Below the pieces are notes generated by a model that was not told where the DNA came from, ran no database searches, and saw only the letters and a list, made by a program, of their open reading frames with translations. A stretch of 64,000 bases of DNA from CAYQNU01 sp964419055 (GTDB lineage Bacteria > Bacteroidota > Bacteroidia > Flavobacteriales_D > Parvicellaceae), in assembly GCA_964419055.1 (NCBI GenBank), contig CAYQNU010000001.1, forward strand, positions 310,001-374,000. Direction: 5' to 3'. Every line of letters begins with the position of its first letter. Within the stretch, counting starts at the first letter, position 1. Positions 43,542-52,176 of this stretch are shown here, piece by piece. A program made the translations under genes and the position numbers.

Positions 43542-45104
43542 ATGAAAAAGACTATTTCAGTAAATATATCAGGCTTAGTATTCAACATTGAAGAAGAAGC
43601 TTATAGCGCATTAGATCACTATTTAAAAGAAATCAGCGCTCGAATTAAAAATGGCGAAGATGCCAAAGAAATCATCAGAGATGTAGAAAGCCGAATCGCT
43701 GAACTTTTTAGAGAAAAACTTTCAAACACATCGGAAGTAATCACGGTGGAACATGTGGAAGAAGTAAAAGCAATACTCGGAAAACCAGCTGATTTTTCTA
43801 TGGAAGAAGGCGAAGATCAAACTACTGAAAACAATTTTACCGCAGATGAGAAAACCTCTACAGAAAAAAGAATGTATCGCGATACAGACAATGCCAAATT
43901 GGGTGGTGTATGTAGTGGAATTGCAGCCTATTTTGGTGTTGATGCTTTGATCATACGTATCCTTTTCGTGGTTCTTTTTATTGTGGGTGGTTCGGGTGTT
44001 TTGTTGTATCTCATCTTATTATTTATTATACCTGAGGCAAAAACTACTGCCGAAAAACTTAGAATGAGAGGTGAGCCTGTTACTGTAAATAATATAAAAG
44101 ACCACTTGAATACCCTTAAAGATGATTTATCAAAAAAGGCAAAAAACAGTTCATTTGTTGAGACGTTTAATGATTTAATAGCTAGTTTACCTCCCTTTGT
44201 CACCAAAACATTAAAAGTGATTTCTCAAGTAGTTGGGTTTTTCTTTATCACCGGTTCATTGGTAGCACTGTTTGTATTTACCAGCATGTTTATGGGAGAA
44301 TCTGGTCTTTTACCAATTCATATTGACGGACAAGATTTGACTTTATCGGATGGTATTTCTCTACTATATGGTGATGGCATACAGTATTCATTGAGTTATT
44401 TAGCAATTCTCGTTTTTATATACATCCCCATAATTTCTTTTAGCATTTGGGGCGTCAAATTATTGTTTACTATTCAAACAAAAACGCGAATAACCTCAAT
44501 TGTTTTGGGTATTGTGTGGTCTGTAAGCGTAGCTATTTTGATGTATACAGGAATTACGGTTGGCATGGATATGAGCAATCGAGAACAAGTTATTGAAACC
44601 ATTACGCCTGCTGTTGACGCCAATAAACTATTTGTAGATGTAGATGTGGAAGGAAATTTATCAGATGCTCCAATTGAAGTAAAAGGTAAATTAAGAGATT
44701 TTATTTTGGTAAAAAACGAAAGTTTTTATTTAGGAAATCCACATTTGGTGCTTAAAACCAACGAAAAAGATAGCGTATTTAAAATCGAAATTATTAAAGA
44801 GGCTGCCGCTGGAACAAGTAAAATGGCTTTTAATAGGGCAGATAGAATTTCATATAATCATCTCATTTGGGGAAATCAATTAAAACTTTCACCTTATTTA
44901 AAAATGAATGTTTCAGACAAGTTTAGAGGTCAAACCGTTACCGTTATTATTTATGTGCCAGAAGGAAAAGAAATTGAATTTGGAGAAAATATAGACCATG
45001 TTTTTCACAACTTAGACGAAGCTCACCTAAACGAAGATGATGAAATCAGTTATAAAAACAGTGTTTTTGTAAATAAAAATAACAAACTAAAAGAAATCAA
45101 ATAA
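43542..45104 (+). CDS. PspC domain membrane protein
   Basis: The 520-residue protein has an N-terminal regulatory segment (1-75, SVNISGLVFNIEEEAYSALDHYLKEI). The PspC domain is at about 108-166 (RMYRDTDNAKLGGVCSGIAAYFGVD, then a long hydrophobic hairpin ending in IIPEA). Three or four more membrane helices follow (about 215-350). The C-terminal beta-rich domain resembles putative adhesin or DUF4097 domains. It is probably a phage-shock-like envelope stress protein controlled by the PadR regulator upstream. It ends 20 bp before a terminator hairpin. Confidence 0.87.
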   Translation: MKKTISVNISGLVFNIEEEAYSALDHYLKEISARIKNGEDAKEIIRDVESRIAELFREKLSNTSEVITVEHVEEVKAILGKPADFSMEEGEDQTTENNFTADEKTSTEKRMYRDTDNAKLGGVCSGIAAYFGVDALIIRILFVVLFIVGGSGVLLYLILLFIIPEAKTTAEKLRMRGEPVTVNNIKDHLNTLKDDLSKKAKNSSFVETFNDLIASLPPFVTKTLKVISQVVGFFFITGSLVALFVFTSMFMGESGLLPIHIDGQDLTLSDGISLLYGDGIQYSLSYLAILVFIYIPIISFSIWGVKLLFTIQTKTRITSIVLGIVWSVSVAILMYTGITVGMDMSNREQVIETITPAVDANKLFVDVDVEGNLSDAPIEVKGKLRDFILVKNESFYLGNPHLVLKTNEKDSVFKIEIIKEAAAGTSKMAFNRADRISYNHLIWGNQLKLSPYLKMNVSDKFRGQTVTVIIYVPEGKEIEFGENIDHVFHNLDEAHLNEDDEISYKNSVFVNKNNKLKEIK

Positions 45105-45124
45105 TCCTTTATTTAACAAAGAAT

Positions 45125-45162
45125 AAAACCCCCAGTAATTATATTAATCACTAGGGGTTTTT
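45125..45162 (+). terminator. Terminator between convergent pspC and yceI genes
   Basis: CCCCAGT pairs with ACTAGGGG (one bulge) around an AT-rich loop, followed by five T on the plus strand. Four A on the far side give it weaker activity for the minus-strand gene. Confidence 0.75.
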
Positions 45163-45181
45163 GAATTTAAACTATATTGAT

Positions 45182-45718
45182 TTACGCTTGTTTTACAAAT
45201 TGTAATTCAGCACTGATTTTTACCTCTTCACCAACCAATACACCTCCAGTTTCAAGAGCTGCATTCCAATTTAATCCCCAATCTTTTCTGTTGATTTTAC
45301 CTTCTAATGTAAACCCGGCTTTTTCGTTGCCCCAAGGATCTTTGTTAATGCCTGCAAATTCTACATCCAGCTGAACTTCTTTGGCTACACCTTTAATGGT
45401 CAAAATACCCAACAACGCATAATTACTCCCTGATGATTTTGAAAAACCAGTGCTTGTAAATGTAATAGTTGGGTTAGTATCAACATCAAAGAAATCAGCA
45501 CTTTTTAAATGCCCATCTCGATCATTATTATTGGTAAAGATGGAGCTTACATCGATACTTGCTGATGCTTTTGCAGAAGTAAAATCTGCAGTTGATGTTG
45601 AAATAGAAGCCGAAAAAGTTCTAAATTCCCCTTTGATATTGGTTATCATCAAGTGTTTTACTTTGAATGTAATTTCGCTGTGAGTAGGGTCTAAAACCCA
45701 ATTTGTTTGATTTTCCAT
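45182..45718 (-). CDS. YceI family protein
   Basis: The 178-residue lipocalin-like protein binds isoprenoid or fatty amide ligands in structurally known members. The start WVLDPTHSEITFKVKHLMITNIKGEF, the middle VSSIFTNNNDRDGHLKSADFFDV, and LTIKGVAKEVQLDVEF are all family signatures. There is no signal peptide, so this is the cytoplasmic variety. It is a single gene with a TACTTTTG box on the minus strand at 45769-45762. Confidence 0.93.
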   Translation of the reverse strand: MENQTNWVLDPTHSEITFKVKHLMITNIKGEFRTFSASISTSTADFTSAKASASIDVSSIFTNNNDRDGHLKSADFFDVDTNPTITFTSTGFSKSSGSNYALLGILTIKGVAKEVQLDVEFAGINKDPWGNEKAGFTLEGKINRKDWGLNWNAALETGGVLVGEEVKISAELQFVKQA

Positions 45719-45810
45719 GTTGCTTATTTGATTTTAATTCTGTTTATTAATTTGAACACAACAAAAGTAAATAGCTAAAAAACAAACCACATTGACCTAT
45801 GATAAGAAAC

Positions 45811-45843
45811 AAAAAAAGTCCAAACAAAATGCTTGAACTTTTT
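45811..45843 (-). terminator. Terminator of the small membrane protein gene
   Basis: On the minus strand AAAAAGTTCAA pairs with TTGGACTTTTT (one mismatch) around a 9-nt loop, with the T run in the 3' arm. It lies 22 bp after the stop at 45866. Confidence 0.65.
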
Positions 45844-45865
45844 CAATATTTGATAATTCTGCTAA

Positions 45866-46159
45866 CTAAGAGAACATATGAGTTGCTTGAGACAGACCAA
45901 AGTACACTGCCACTAAACTTAGAATAACTGCTACCCAGCCCAATTTAGCTTTTTTAGAACCTGCTACCGCACCTAGTATTAACCCTAAAGCGCCTGTTCC
46001 CAATGCTATATATCCCCACATCATCTTGTTATCATCGTAATACAACCAGTTATCTTGAGATGTGTCCTTTGCTCCTTCAACAAATTCAGAAATATTATAC
46101 AAACCAGCAAAGATGCCAGCCATACCTAAAAGAAGACCTACAATACTTAACGCTTTCAT
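45866..46159 (-). CDS. Small membrane protein, unknown (three helices)
   Basis: The 97-residue protein has a first helix at about 3-22, a polar loop with acidic and Trp/Tyr residues (EGAKDTSQDNWLYYDDNKMMW), and two C-terminal glycine-rich helices (YIALGTGALGLILGAVAG, WVAVILSLVAVYFGLS). I recognise no family. A good promoter and a terminator show that it is a real single-gene unit. Confidence 0.65.
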   Translation of the reverse strand: MKALSIVGLLLGMAGIFAGLYNISEFVEGAKDTSQDNWLYYDDNKMMWGYIALGTGALGLILGAVAGSKKAKLGWVAVILSLVAVYFGLSQATHMFS

Positions 46160-46186
46160 TTAATTAATTTTATTAGTTTATAACTA

Positions 46187-46218
46187 CAAATATATAATTT
46201 GTATTTTTACATCCCAAA
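46187..46218 (-). promoter_or_regulatory. Promoter of the small membrane protein gene
   Basis: On the minus strand TTTG (46218-46215), a 20-bp spacer and TATATTTG (46194-46187) match the consensus, 28 bp before the ATG at 46159. Confidence 0.65.
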
Positions 46219-46234
46219 TTAATTTTACATTTTT

Positions 46235-47155
46235 ATGTCATTTACCAATCACACGTTCAAAACACAAGATGGAAAAACACTCGTAACTTATCATTGGGAT
46301 TGTGAGAAACCTAAAGGCATCGTTCATATTGTGCATGGCATGAGTGAGCACGCAGCACGCTATGATAATTTTGCGGCATTTTTGAATCAACATGGGTTTT
46401 TGGTGCGCAGTAGCGATCTTCGAGGTCATGGAAAAACAGCAGGTTCTATAGAAAATGTAGGAAATTTCTCCATGGAAAACGGTTGGAACAAAGTTATAAA
46501 AGACATTAAAAATTTAACCGAACATTTTGAAGGGAAAACACATTTGCCCATGATTATTTTGGGTCATAGCATGGGTTCATTTCTTGTGCGCAATATGATG
46601 TATAAATATCCAACAGTTGGAGATGCCTATATACTTTCGGCTACTGCGGGTCATCCGGGATTGTTGGGAAGCATTGGAAAAACAGTCGCACATTTCAATA
46701 TGAAATTGATGGGTAAAAAAAATCGAACCAATATGATGACCCAATTAGCTTTTGGCGATTTTAATAAAAAGTACAAACCCGCTCGAACACAAAAAGATTG
46801 GTTATCGAGAGACGTTGAAGTAGTTGATGCATATATTAAAGACCCCTATTGTATGCAGATTTTTTCGTCTCAATTCTACAATGATTTACTTCAAGGCATT
46901 TTGGATATAAATGATTATAAAAACATTGAAAATTCTCCTAAAAACAAACCCATTTATATGTTTGCTGGAGATATGGATCCTGTTGGAAATTATGGAAAAG
47001 GACCACAAGAAGTATATGATCAATTCATAAAAGCAGGAGTTGAAGATGTTGAACTCAAAATATATCCCAATGGACGTCATGAAATGTTGAATGAAATCAA
47101 TAATCAAGAAGTATATAAAGATTTATTAGATTGGTTAGCTCTGCGAATTAAATAA
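46235..47155 (+). CDS. Alpha/beta hydrolase, monoacylglycerol lipase-like
   Basis: The 306-residue serine hydrolase (lysophospholipase/PldB branch) has the oxyanion HG motif VHIVHGMSEHAARYDNFA and the nucleophile elbow ILGHSMGSF (G-H-S-M-G). The acid is in MFAGDMDPVGNYGKG and the catalytic His is in YPNGRHEMLNE. There is no signal peptide, so it is cytosolic. The likely substrates are monoacylglycerols or lysophospholipids. The YggS gene starts about 10 bp after its stop. Confidence 0.9.
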   Translation: MSFTNHTFKTQDGKTLVTYHWDCEKPKGIVHIVHGMSEHAARYDNFAAFLNQHGFLVRSSDLRGHGKTAGSIENVGNFSMENGWNKVIKDIKNLTEHFEGKTHLPMIILGHSMGSFLVRNMMYKYPTVGDAYILSATAGHPGLLGSIGKTVAHFNMKLMGKKNRTNMMTQLAFGDFNKKYKPARTQKDWLSRDVEVVDAYIKDPYCMQIFSSQFYNDLLQGILDINDYKNIENSPKNKPIYMFAGDMDPVGNYGKGPQEVYDQFIKAGVEDVELKIYPNGRHEMLNEINNQEVYKDLLDWLALRIK

Positions 47156-47165
47156 ACTAGATGCC

Positions 47166-47816
47166 ATGATTGCACAACAATTACAAAAAATAAAAGCTTC
47201 ATTGCCTTCTCATGTTACCCTTGTGGCCGTAAGTAAAACAAAACCAACAAGTGATTTACAGGTAGCTTATGAAGCTGGACAACGAGATTTTGGTGAAAAT
47301 AAAGTGCAAGAATTAGTGGATAAATATGCCGTTCTACCTAAGGATATACGTTGGCATATGATTGGTCATTTACAAACCAATAAAGTAAAATACATTGTTC
47401 CATTTGTACATTTAATTCATGGCGTGGACAGTTTAAAGTTGTTGCAAGAAATTGAAAAACAAGCATCTAAAGTTGGTCGTAAAGTGAATACGTTGTTACA
47501 ATATTATATTGCTCAAGAGGAATCTAAGTTCGGTTTGTCTGCTGAAGAATTAGAGGAAATTATTAAAAATAAAGCTGATTTTCCACACATTAACTTTTGT
47601 GGATTGATGGGAATGGCCTCTTTTACCGATGATCAAAACATTGTTTTTAAAGAATTTTCAACCCTTAAAAATGTATTTGACACCTTGCAATTAAACAATA
47701 CATTTGGAGAAACTTTCAAAACCCTGTCTATGGGTATGAGTGGTGATTATGCTATTGCTATTGAATGCGGTAGCACAATGGTGCGTGTTGGAAGTAGTAT
47801 TTTTGGCAGCAGGTAA
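47166..47816 (+). CDS. YggS family pyridoxal-phosphate homeostasis protein
   Basis: The 216-residue fold-III PLP protein has the Schiff-base Lys in LVAVSKTKP, FGENKVQELVDKY, HMIGHLQTNKVKYI, and the phosphate-binding end MGMSGDYAIAIECGSTMVRVGSSIFG. It has no known catalytic activity and buffers PLP and amino-acid pools. An alternative ATG at 47161 is out of frame. It is co-transcribed with the hydrolase gene. Confidence 0.95.
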   Translation: MIAQQLQKIKASLPSHVTLVAVSKTKPTSDLQVAYEAGQRDFGENKVQELVDKYAVLPKDIRWHMIGHLQTNKVKYIVPFVHLIHGVDSLKLLQEIEKQASKVGRKVNTLLQYYIAQEESKFGLSAEELEEIIKNKADFPHINFCGLMGMASFTDDQNIVFKEFSTLKNVFDTLQLNNTFGETFKTLSMGMSGDYAIAIECGSTMVRVGSSIFGSR

Positions 47817-48170
47817 ACTTTAGGTTATTAGGTTGTTCTGTTATCGGTTGTTCAGTTGGTCGTTTATTCAGTCAACACGAAGCAAAGCTTGTCTTGATGC
47901 AGACCAAGCGTCTACATTATTCGGTAAATAGTCACTTCGAGTGATTTTCGTAATTAAATGAAGAAAATTGTATCGAGAAGGACGGAGACGAAGGTTACTC
48001 AGTTATTTAGTTGTTCAGTCAAGATGAAGCAAAGCTTGTCGTGATGCAGGCCAAGCGTCTGCATTGGTCAAATACTCTTTTTAAATTTATACCCCATCTA
48101 CCATATTATTAAGGGTTGTTACTATTTTTATACTCATAAGGGTATATATTTGCAGAAAAAATGTTAAAAT
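47817..48170. repeat. Dispersed repeats upstream of the hip operon
   Basis: A 48-bp element (47871-47918) recurs directly at 48018-48065 with five mismatches. Each copy contains AAGC-AAA-GCTT and GCAG-C/G-TCTGC inverted pairs. Between them, 47930-48010 matches 33930-34060 (agtcacttcg..., tatcgagaaggacg...acgaaggtt). This marks at least two dispersed repeat families. No gene is seen. From about 48110 the DNA becomes the hip control region. Confidence 0.65.
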
Positions 48171-48186
48171 ATACCATTTGTGGTAT
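48171..48186. promoter_or_regulatory. Candidate HipB operator
   Basis: ATACCA-TTTG-TGGTAT is a perfect 16-bp palindrome lying just upstream of a TATATTTG -7 box (48205-48212), 46 bp before hipB. Extra GGTATA half-sites occur at 48141, 48169 (inverted) and 48222. HipB of E. coli binds a related dyad (TATCC-N8-GGATA). Confidence 0.6.
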
Positions 48187-48204
48187 GATATATCGATATT
48201 ATTG

Positions 48205-48212
48205 TATATTTG
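48205..48212 (+). promoter_or_regulatory. Candidate -7 box of the hipBST operon
   Basis: TATATTTG, 20 bp before the hipB ATG. A TTTG at 48177-48180 is 24 bp upstream, slightly long for a -33 box, and falls within the operator dyad. Confidence 0.45.
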
Positions 48213-48231
48213 TAGTCATTAAGGTATAATT

Positions 48232-48459
48232 ATGCGAGAAAATCTAACAAATCTGAGCAAACACATCAAGCAAAAACGAAAGCAAAATAAATTAACACAA
48301 CCCGAATTAGCTCTAAAAGCAGGTGTTGGGCTACGATTTATAAGAGATTTAGAACAAGGAAAAACAACCTTGAGAATGGATAAAGTAAATGATGTATTAC
48401 GGTTGTTTGGTGAAGAACTGGGGCCCGTAAACTTAGATAGACAAAAACTATTGCAATAA
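48232..48459 (+). CDS. HipB-like HTH antitoxin/regulator
   Basis: The 75-residue XRE-type helix-turn-helix protein has IKQKRKQNKLTQPELALKAGVGLRFIRDLEQGKTTLRMDKVNDVLRLFG, which covers all five helices and matches the HipB/y4mF branch. It should bind the palindrome just upstream and repress the operon. In tripartite HipBST systems HipB contributes mainly repression, while HipS neutralises the kinase. It lies 1 bp before the HipS-like gene. Confidence 0.88.
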   Translation: MRENLTNLSKHIKQKRKQNKLTQPELALKAGVGLRFIRDLEQGKTTLRMDKVNDVLRLFGEELGPVNLDRQKLLQ

Positions 48460-48460
48460 A

Positions 48461-48787
48461 ATGAAACGAGGGGGAAATGTATATATGAAAAATGTTTTTT
48501 GTGGAGTTATCTACGAAGATGAGAATGGGTATTATTTCAAATATGATTCTCATTACATTGAAAACAATCATGCTCAAGCCATAAGCGTTACCCTACCGAT
48601 ATCAAAGCAAGTGTATCACAGCAAAACCTTGTTTCCTTATTTTGATGGATTAATACCTGAAGGATGGTTGTTAGATATTGCCGAAAAAAATTGGAAAATC
48701 AATTATAAAGATCGTATGGGGTTATTATTAACCTGTTGCAAAGACTGCATTGGTGCGGTGAGTGTAGAAAAAAATGAAAAACTATAA
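48461..48787 (+). CDS. HipS-like protein (stand-alone HipA N-terminal domain)
   Basis: The 108-residue protein corresponds to the N-terminal (couple_hipA, N1) domain of HipA. It aligns at NVYMKNVFCGVIYEDENGYYFKYD, then SVTLPISKQVYHSKTLFPYFDGLIPEGWLLDI and DRMGLLL. In E. coli O127 HipBST this separated domain (HipS) is the antitoxin. The gene is preceded by GAGGGGG-like bases and overlaps the kinase gene by 14 bp, so it is a proper gene and not a fragment. The start at 48461 keeps the conserved VY strand. Confidence 0.8.
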   Translation: MKRGGNVYMKNVFCGVIYEDENGYYFKYDSHYIENNHAQAISVTLPISKQVYHSKTLFPYFDGLIPEGWLLDIAEKNWKINYKDRMGLLLTCCKDCIGAVSVEKNEKL

Positions 48788-49799
48788 AAAAAAATATCTT
48801 GCTCGGTTACAAAAGGATTTCAATGAAGTTCAGGAAAACACTGCGTTGTACGTTGGTAAACGATGTCTTCATTGTTATGAACCACTAAACGAGCTTCAAA
48901 CAGAAGTTCATCAAGCTTGTAATAAACGTTTTTATGGTCAGTTAAAAACACCTCAGCTTCACTATAATTTGGATAATTTACAAGAACTCGCCACCCAAGT
49001 GATCCAAAGTCAAATGGCTGTAACCGGTGTACAAGCAAAGGTTTCATTAAGTTTGTATAGAAAGGCGGATAAAAACCTCACAAAAAAATTGACCATAGTA
49101 GGTTTGTATGGTGATTATATATTGAAACCACCATCTGAGTTTTATCCTCAATTGCCTGCGTTAGAAAGCGTGACTATGCACATGGCATCCATGTGTGGTT
49201 TGCAAGTAGTGCCCAATAGTTTAGTTCGATTGCAAGATGACACCTTGTGCTACATCACCAAAAGAGTGGATAGAACACGGAAAGGAAAATTACAGATGGA
49301 AGACATGTGCCAATTAAGCGAACGACTCACAGAAGATAAATATAAAGGAAGTCATGAACAAGTTGCAAAATTACTTTTAAAGTATTCATCCAATCCTTTA
49401 TTAGATGTTAGCAATTTTTTTGAATTGGTATTGTTTAGTTTCTTTACCGGAAACGCAGATATGCACCTCAAAAACTTTTCCCTATTAGAACGAGAAAATC
49501 AAGGATTAAGTTTGAGTCCCGCGTATGATTTAGTGCCCACAGCATTGGTTAATGAAGCGGATACCGAGGATTTGGCACTCACCTTAAATGGAAAAAAACG
49601 TAAACTCAACTATCGTGACTTTTTAAATGCTTATGAAAACTGTGGACTAAATAAAAAAGTGTTGGACGCTACTTTAGAACTTTTTACCTACTGTAAACCT
49701 GAAATGATGAGTGTATTGGAGAAAAGTTTTGTCAATGAGGAGTTTCAACAAAAATATGCAACCTTATTAAACAAAAAATATAAACAACTGGGGTTGTAA
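48774..49799 (+). CDS. HipT-like serine/threonine kinase toxin (HipA C-terminal domain)
   Basis: The 341-residue kinase has an N-terminal C31-x2-C34...H46-x2-C49 knuckle (CLHCYEPL, HQAC) typical of HipA-like C-domains. The glycine-rich loop is AVTGVQAKVSLSL (82-94). The catalytic segment is GNADMHLKNFSL (Asp229, Asn234). The metal-binding Asp252 is in SPAYDLVPT. All catalytic residues appear intact. Known HipT phosphorylates tryptophanyl-tRNA synthetase; the target here is unknown. The order HipB-HipS-HipT and the lengths match the tripartite system. Confidence 0.85.
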   Translation: MKNYKKKYLARLQKDFNEVQENTALYVGKRCLHCYEPLNELQTEVHQACNKRFYGQLKTPQLHYNLDNLQELATQVIQSQMAVTGVQAKVSLSLYRKADKNLTKKLTIVGLYGDYILKPPSEFYPQLPALESVTMHMASMCGLQVVPNSLVRLQDDTLCYITKRVDRTRKGKLQMEDMCQLSERLTEDKYKGSHEQVAKLLLKYSSNPLLDVSNFFELVLFSFFTGNADMHLKNFSLLERENQGLSLSPAYDLVPTALVNEADTEDLALTLNGKKRKLNYRDFLNAYENCGLNKKVLDATLELFTYCKPEMMSVLEKSFVNEEFQQKYATLLNKKYKQLGL

Positions 49800-49836
49800 T
49801 TTAACGTGAGTTTGAAAGTTATCGGGTTATGTTAAT

Positions 49837-50820
49837 TTAACTCAGCAATTTAGCTAGTTTATCTATTTCCGTTTTGGCGTTGGCATTGGCATACAAAATA
49901 TTGTAAACAGCCGATGCAATAGGTAATTTTACTTGATGTTTAGCATTCAAAGCATGAATACAATTGGTGGCATAATACCCTTCTGCCACCATATTCATTT
50001 CTTGTTGTATCGCTTTTACGGAGTACCCTTTACCAACCATATTACCAAAGGTTCTGTTGCGGCTGTGGGGCGAATAAGCTGTAACCAATAAATCTCCCAA
50101 ATAGGCTGATAATTTAACGTCTCTAGTAACGGGATAAACAGCATTGATAAATCGTTCAATCTCTTGAATAGCATTACTTACCAAAACAGCTAAAAAATTA
50201 TCACCATAACCCAAACCGTGGCAAATCCCACCACAAAGCGCATAAATGTTTTTGAGTATGGCCGAAAGTTCCGCTCCAATAACATCATTAGTAGTAGTGC
50301 ATCTAATGTACCTACACGACATGTCATCCGCTAATTTTTCAATCAAAGCGTTATCCTCACCGGCTATGGTCAAATACGAAAGGCGTTCCTGAGCTACCTC
50401 CTCAGCGTGGCAAGGACCGCAAATCACTGCAAAATCTTTGATGTTAATGCCAAAATGATGATGAAAATAATCAGCTGGAATTTCATTGGTTTGAGGAATG
50501 ATTCCTTTTACGGCTGAAATTATTTTTTTATTGCGCAGTTCCAAGTTTTTAAACACATCATGAATAAATGCAGATGGCGTGGCAACAATAATCTTTTGAG
50601 CCCCTTTTATGGCCAATTCAATATCAGACGTTAAGGTAATTTTACTTAAATCAAAATCCACTGATTGAATATATTTTGGATTATGACGGTGTTTTTGAAT
50701 GTGCGCAATTTGTTCATCATCACGCATCCACCAAATGAGTTGATCACATTGTTCGCTCAATATTTTAGTAATGGCAGTGGCCCAACTTCCGCCTCCAATA
50801 ATGGCATAATTGTATTTCAT
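49837..50820 (-). CDS. gpsA: NAD(P)-dependent glycerol-3-phosphate dehydrogenase
   Basis: The 327-residue enzyme makes sn-glycerol-3-phosphate for phospholipid synthesis. The Rossmann loop IIGGGSWATAITKILSEQ (G-G-G-S-W-A-T-A), KGIIPQTNEIPADYF, VICGPCHAEEVA and the catalytic Lys in AILKNIYALCGGICHGLGYGDN are present. SRNRTFGNMVGKGYSV is also typical. It is convergent with hipT, and there is no clear terminator between them. Confidence 0.94.
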   Translation of the reverse strand: MKYNYAIIGGGSWATAITKILSEQCDQLIWWMRDDEQIAHIQKHRHNPKYIQSVDFDLSKITLTSDIELAIKGAQKIIVATPSAFIHDVFKNLELRNKKIISAVKGIIPQTNEIPADYFHHHFGINIKDFAVICGPCHAEEVAQERLSYLTIAGEDNALIEKLADDMSCRYIRCTTTNDVIGAELSAILKNIYALCGGICHGLGYGDNFLAVLVSNAIQEIERFINAVYPVTRDVKLSAYLGDLLVTAYSPHSRNRTFGNMVGKGYSVKAIQQEMNMVAEGYYATNCIHALNAKHQVKLPIASAVYNILYANANAKTEIDKLAKLLS

Positions 50821-50963
50821 AGTTCAATTTTCTGATGGCTAAATTAATTATTCTAATTTTAGTTTGATCGAAAATTGGATTATTTAATATCTTTGAGAGC
50901 TTTTTACCTTGTATTGTTCACATAAGATAACGCTTTTATTTAAACGACTTCATTATATCGAGC

Positions 50964-52086
50964 ATGATTCAAAATCAGTATAGATTTGTTCTTGTACTTT
51001 TGACCTTTTTTTCGGTTTCAACTTTTACCATTTTTGCCCAAAAAGACTCTTCAGAATGGCACGTGAAACCTACTGTTAGTCTATCTGGTTTTGTGGATGT
51101 ATATTATATGTACGATTTCAATCAACCTACACAAACGGGGCGTCAACCTTTTTTATTCAATCACAATCGTCATAACGAAATGAACTTAAATTTAGGTTTT
51201 ATAAAGTTAGAGGCGTCTCATAAAAAGTATCGTTCAAAGTTGGCGTTACAAGCCGGAACCTATGTAAATGACAATTATGCTGCTGAACCCGAAACCTACA
51301 AATCCCTATTTGAAGCGAATGTTGGTTTTTCATTAAACAAAAAAAATAACCTTTGGTTGGATGCTGGTATTTTCCCTTCTCACATTGGTTTTGAAAGTGC
51401 CATATCAAGTGATAATTGGACCCTTACACGCTCTATTTTGGCCGAAAATTCTCCCTATTTTTTAGCAGGGGCTAAACTAGGCTATGCGCCAACTGAAAAG
51501 TTGTCGTTGACCGTTTTTATATTTAAATGGTTGGCAACGTATACAACGCGTTAGCGGCAATTCGTTACCCTCTTTGGGAACACAACTCACCTTTAAAACG
51601 GCTAAAAATACCACATTGAATTGGAGCGCTTTTGTGGGCACAGAAGATCCTGATTCCACCAGAAGAATGCGTTATTTCAACAATTTTTATGGTCAGTTTG
51701 AATTAACAAAAAACACTGGTTTAATTGTCGGTTTTGATATGGGCATTCAGCAAGTAATTAAAGGCAGTAGTCAATATGATTCTTGGTGGAGTCCTGTTTT
51801 GATTGTGCAGCAAAAACTAAACAAAAAATGGAAAACCGCCTTTCGGGGAGAGTATTATCAAGATGAAAAAGGTGTAATCATTACAACCAACTCGGGAAAT
51901 GCATTTAAAACCCTTGGAGCATCCCTCAATCTTGATTATGCTCCAAATGACTATTTGATTTGCAGAATTGAAACACGCTGGTTGCATAGTGATGCTAAAC
52001 TATTTGCCGTTTCAAATGGATTTTCTCAAGACAATGTAGTGTTTGGTTTTTCTATGGTTTACAAATTTTTGAATGAGTTGAAGTGA
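50964..52086 (+). pseudogene. Outer-membrane porin-like beta-barrel gene with a frameshift
   Basis: A signal peptide (RFVLVLLTFFSVSTFTIFAQ) begins an outer-membrane beta-barrel protein of the Bacteroidota porin type (VSLSGFVDVYYMYDFNQPTQ, FNHNRHNEMNLNLGF). The frame stops at 51554, and the rest continues in another frame to 52086 (GTQLTFKTAKNTTLNWSAFVGTEDPDSTRRM on to VYKFLNEL). Removing one T from the T5 run at 51514-51518 joins them smoothly as TVLYLNGWQRIQRVSGNSLPSLG. The joined protein would be about 373 residues. This is either a real inactivating or phase-variable indel or a sequencing error. Confidence 0.85.
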
Positions 52087-52176
52087 GGATAGACTTGAAG
52101 ATTGTGGAAGTACAAAGTAGGAAGATTAATTGAAAGATTCAAGACTTGAAGACAATAGACTTAAAAACAGTTATAC

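Noticed and set aside
48461..48787. Reading hipS as a truncated, broken hipA
   Set aside because: The domain boundary, the 14-bp overlap with an intact start for the kinase and the normal lengths of both parts match the natural split of HipBST.
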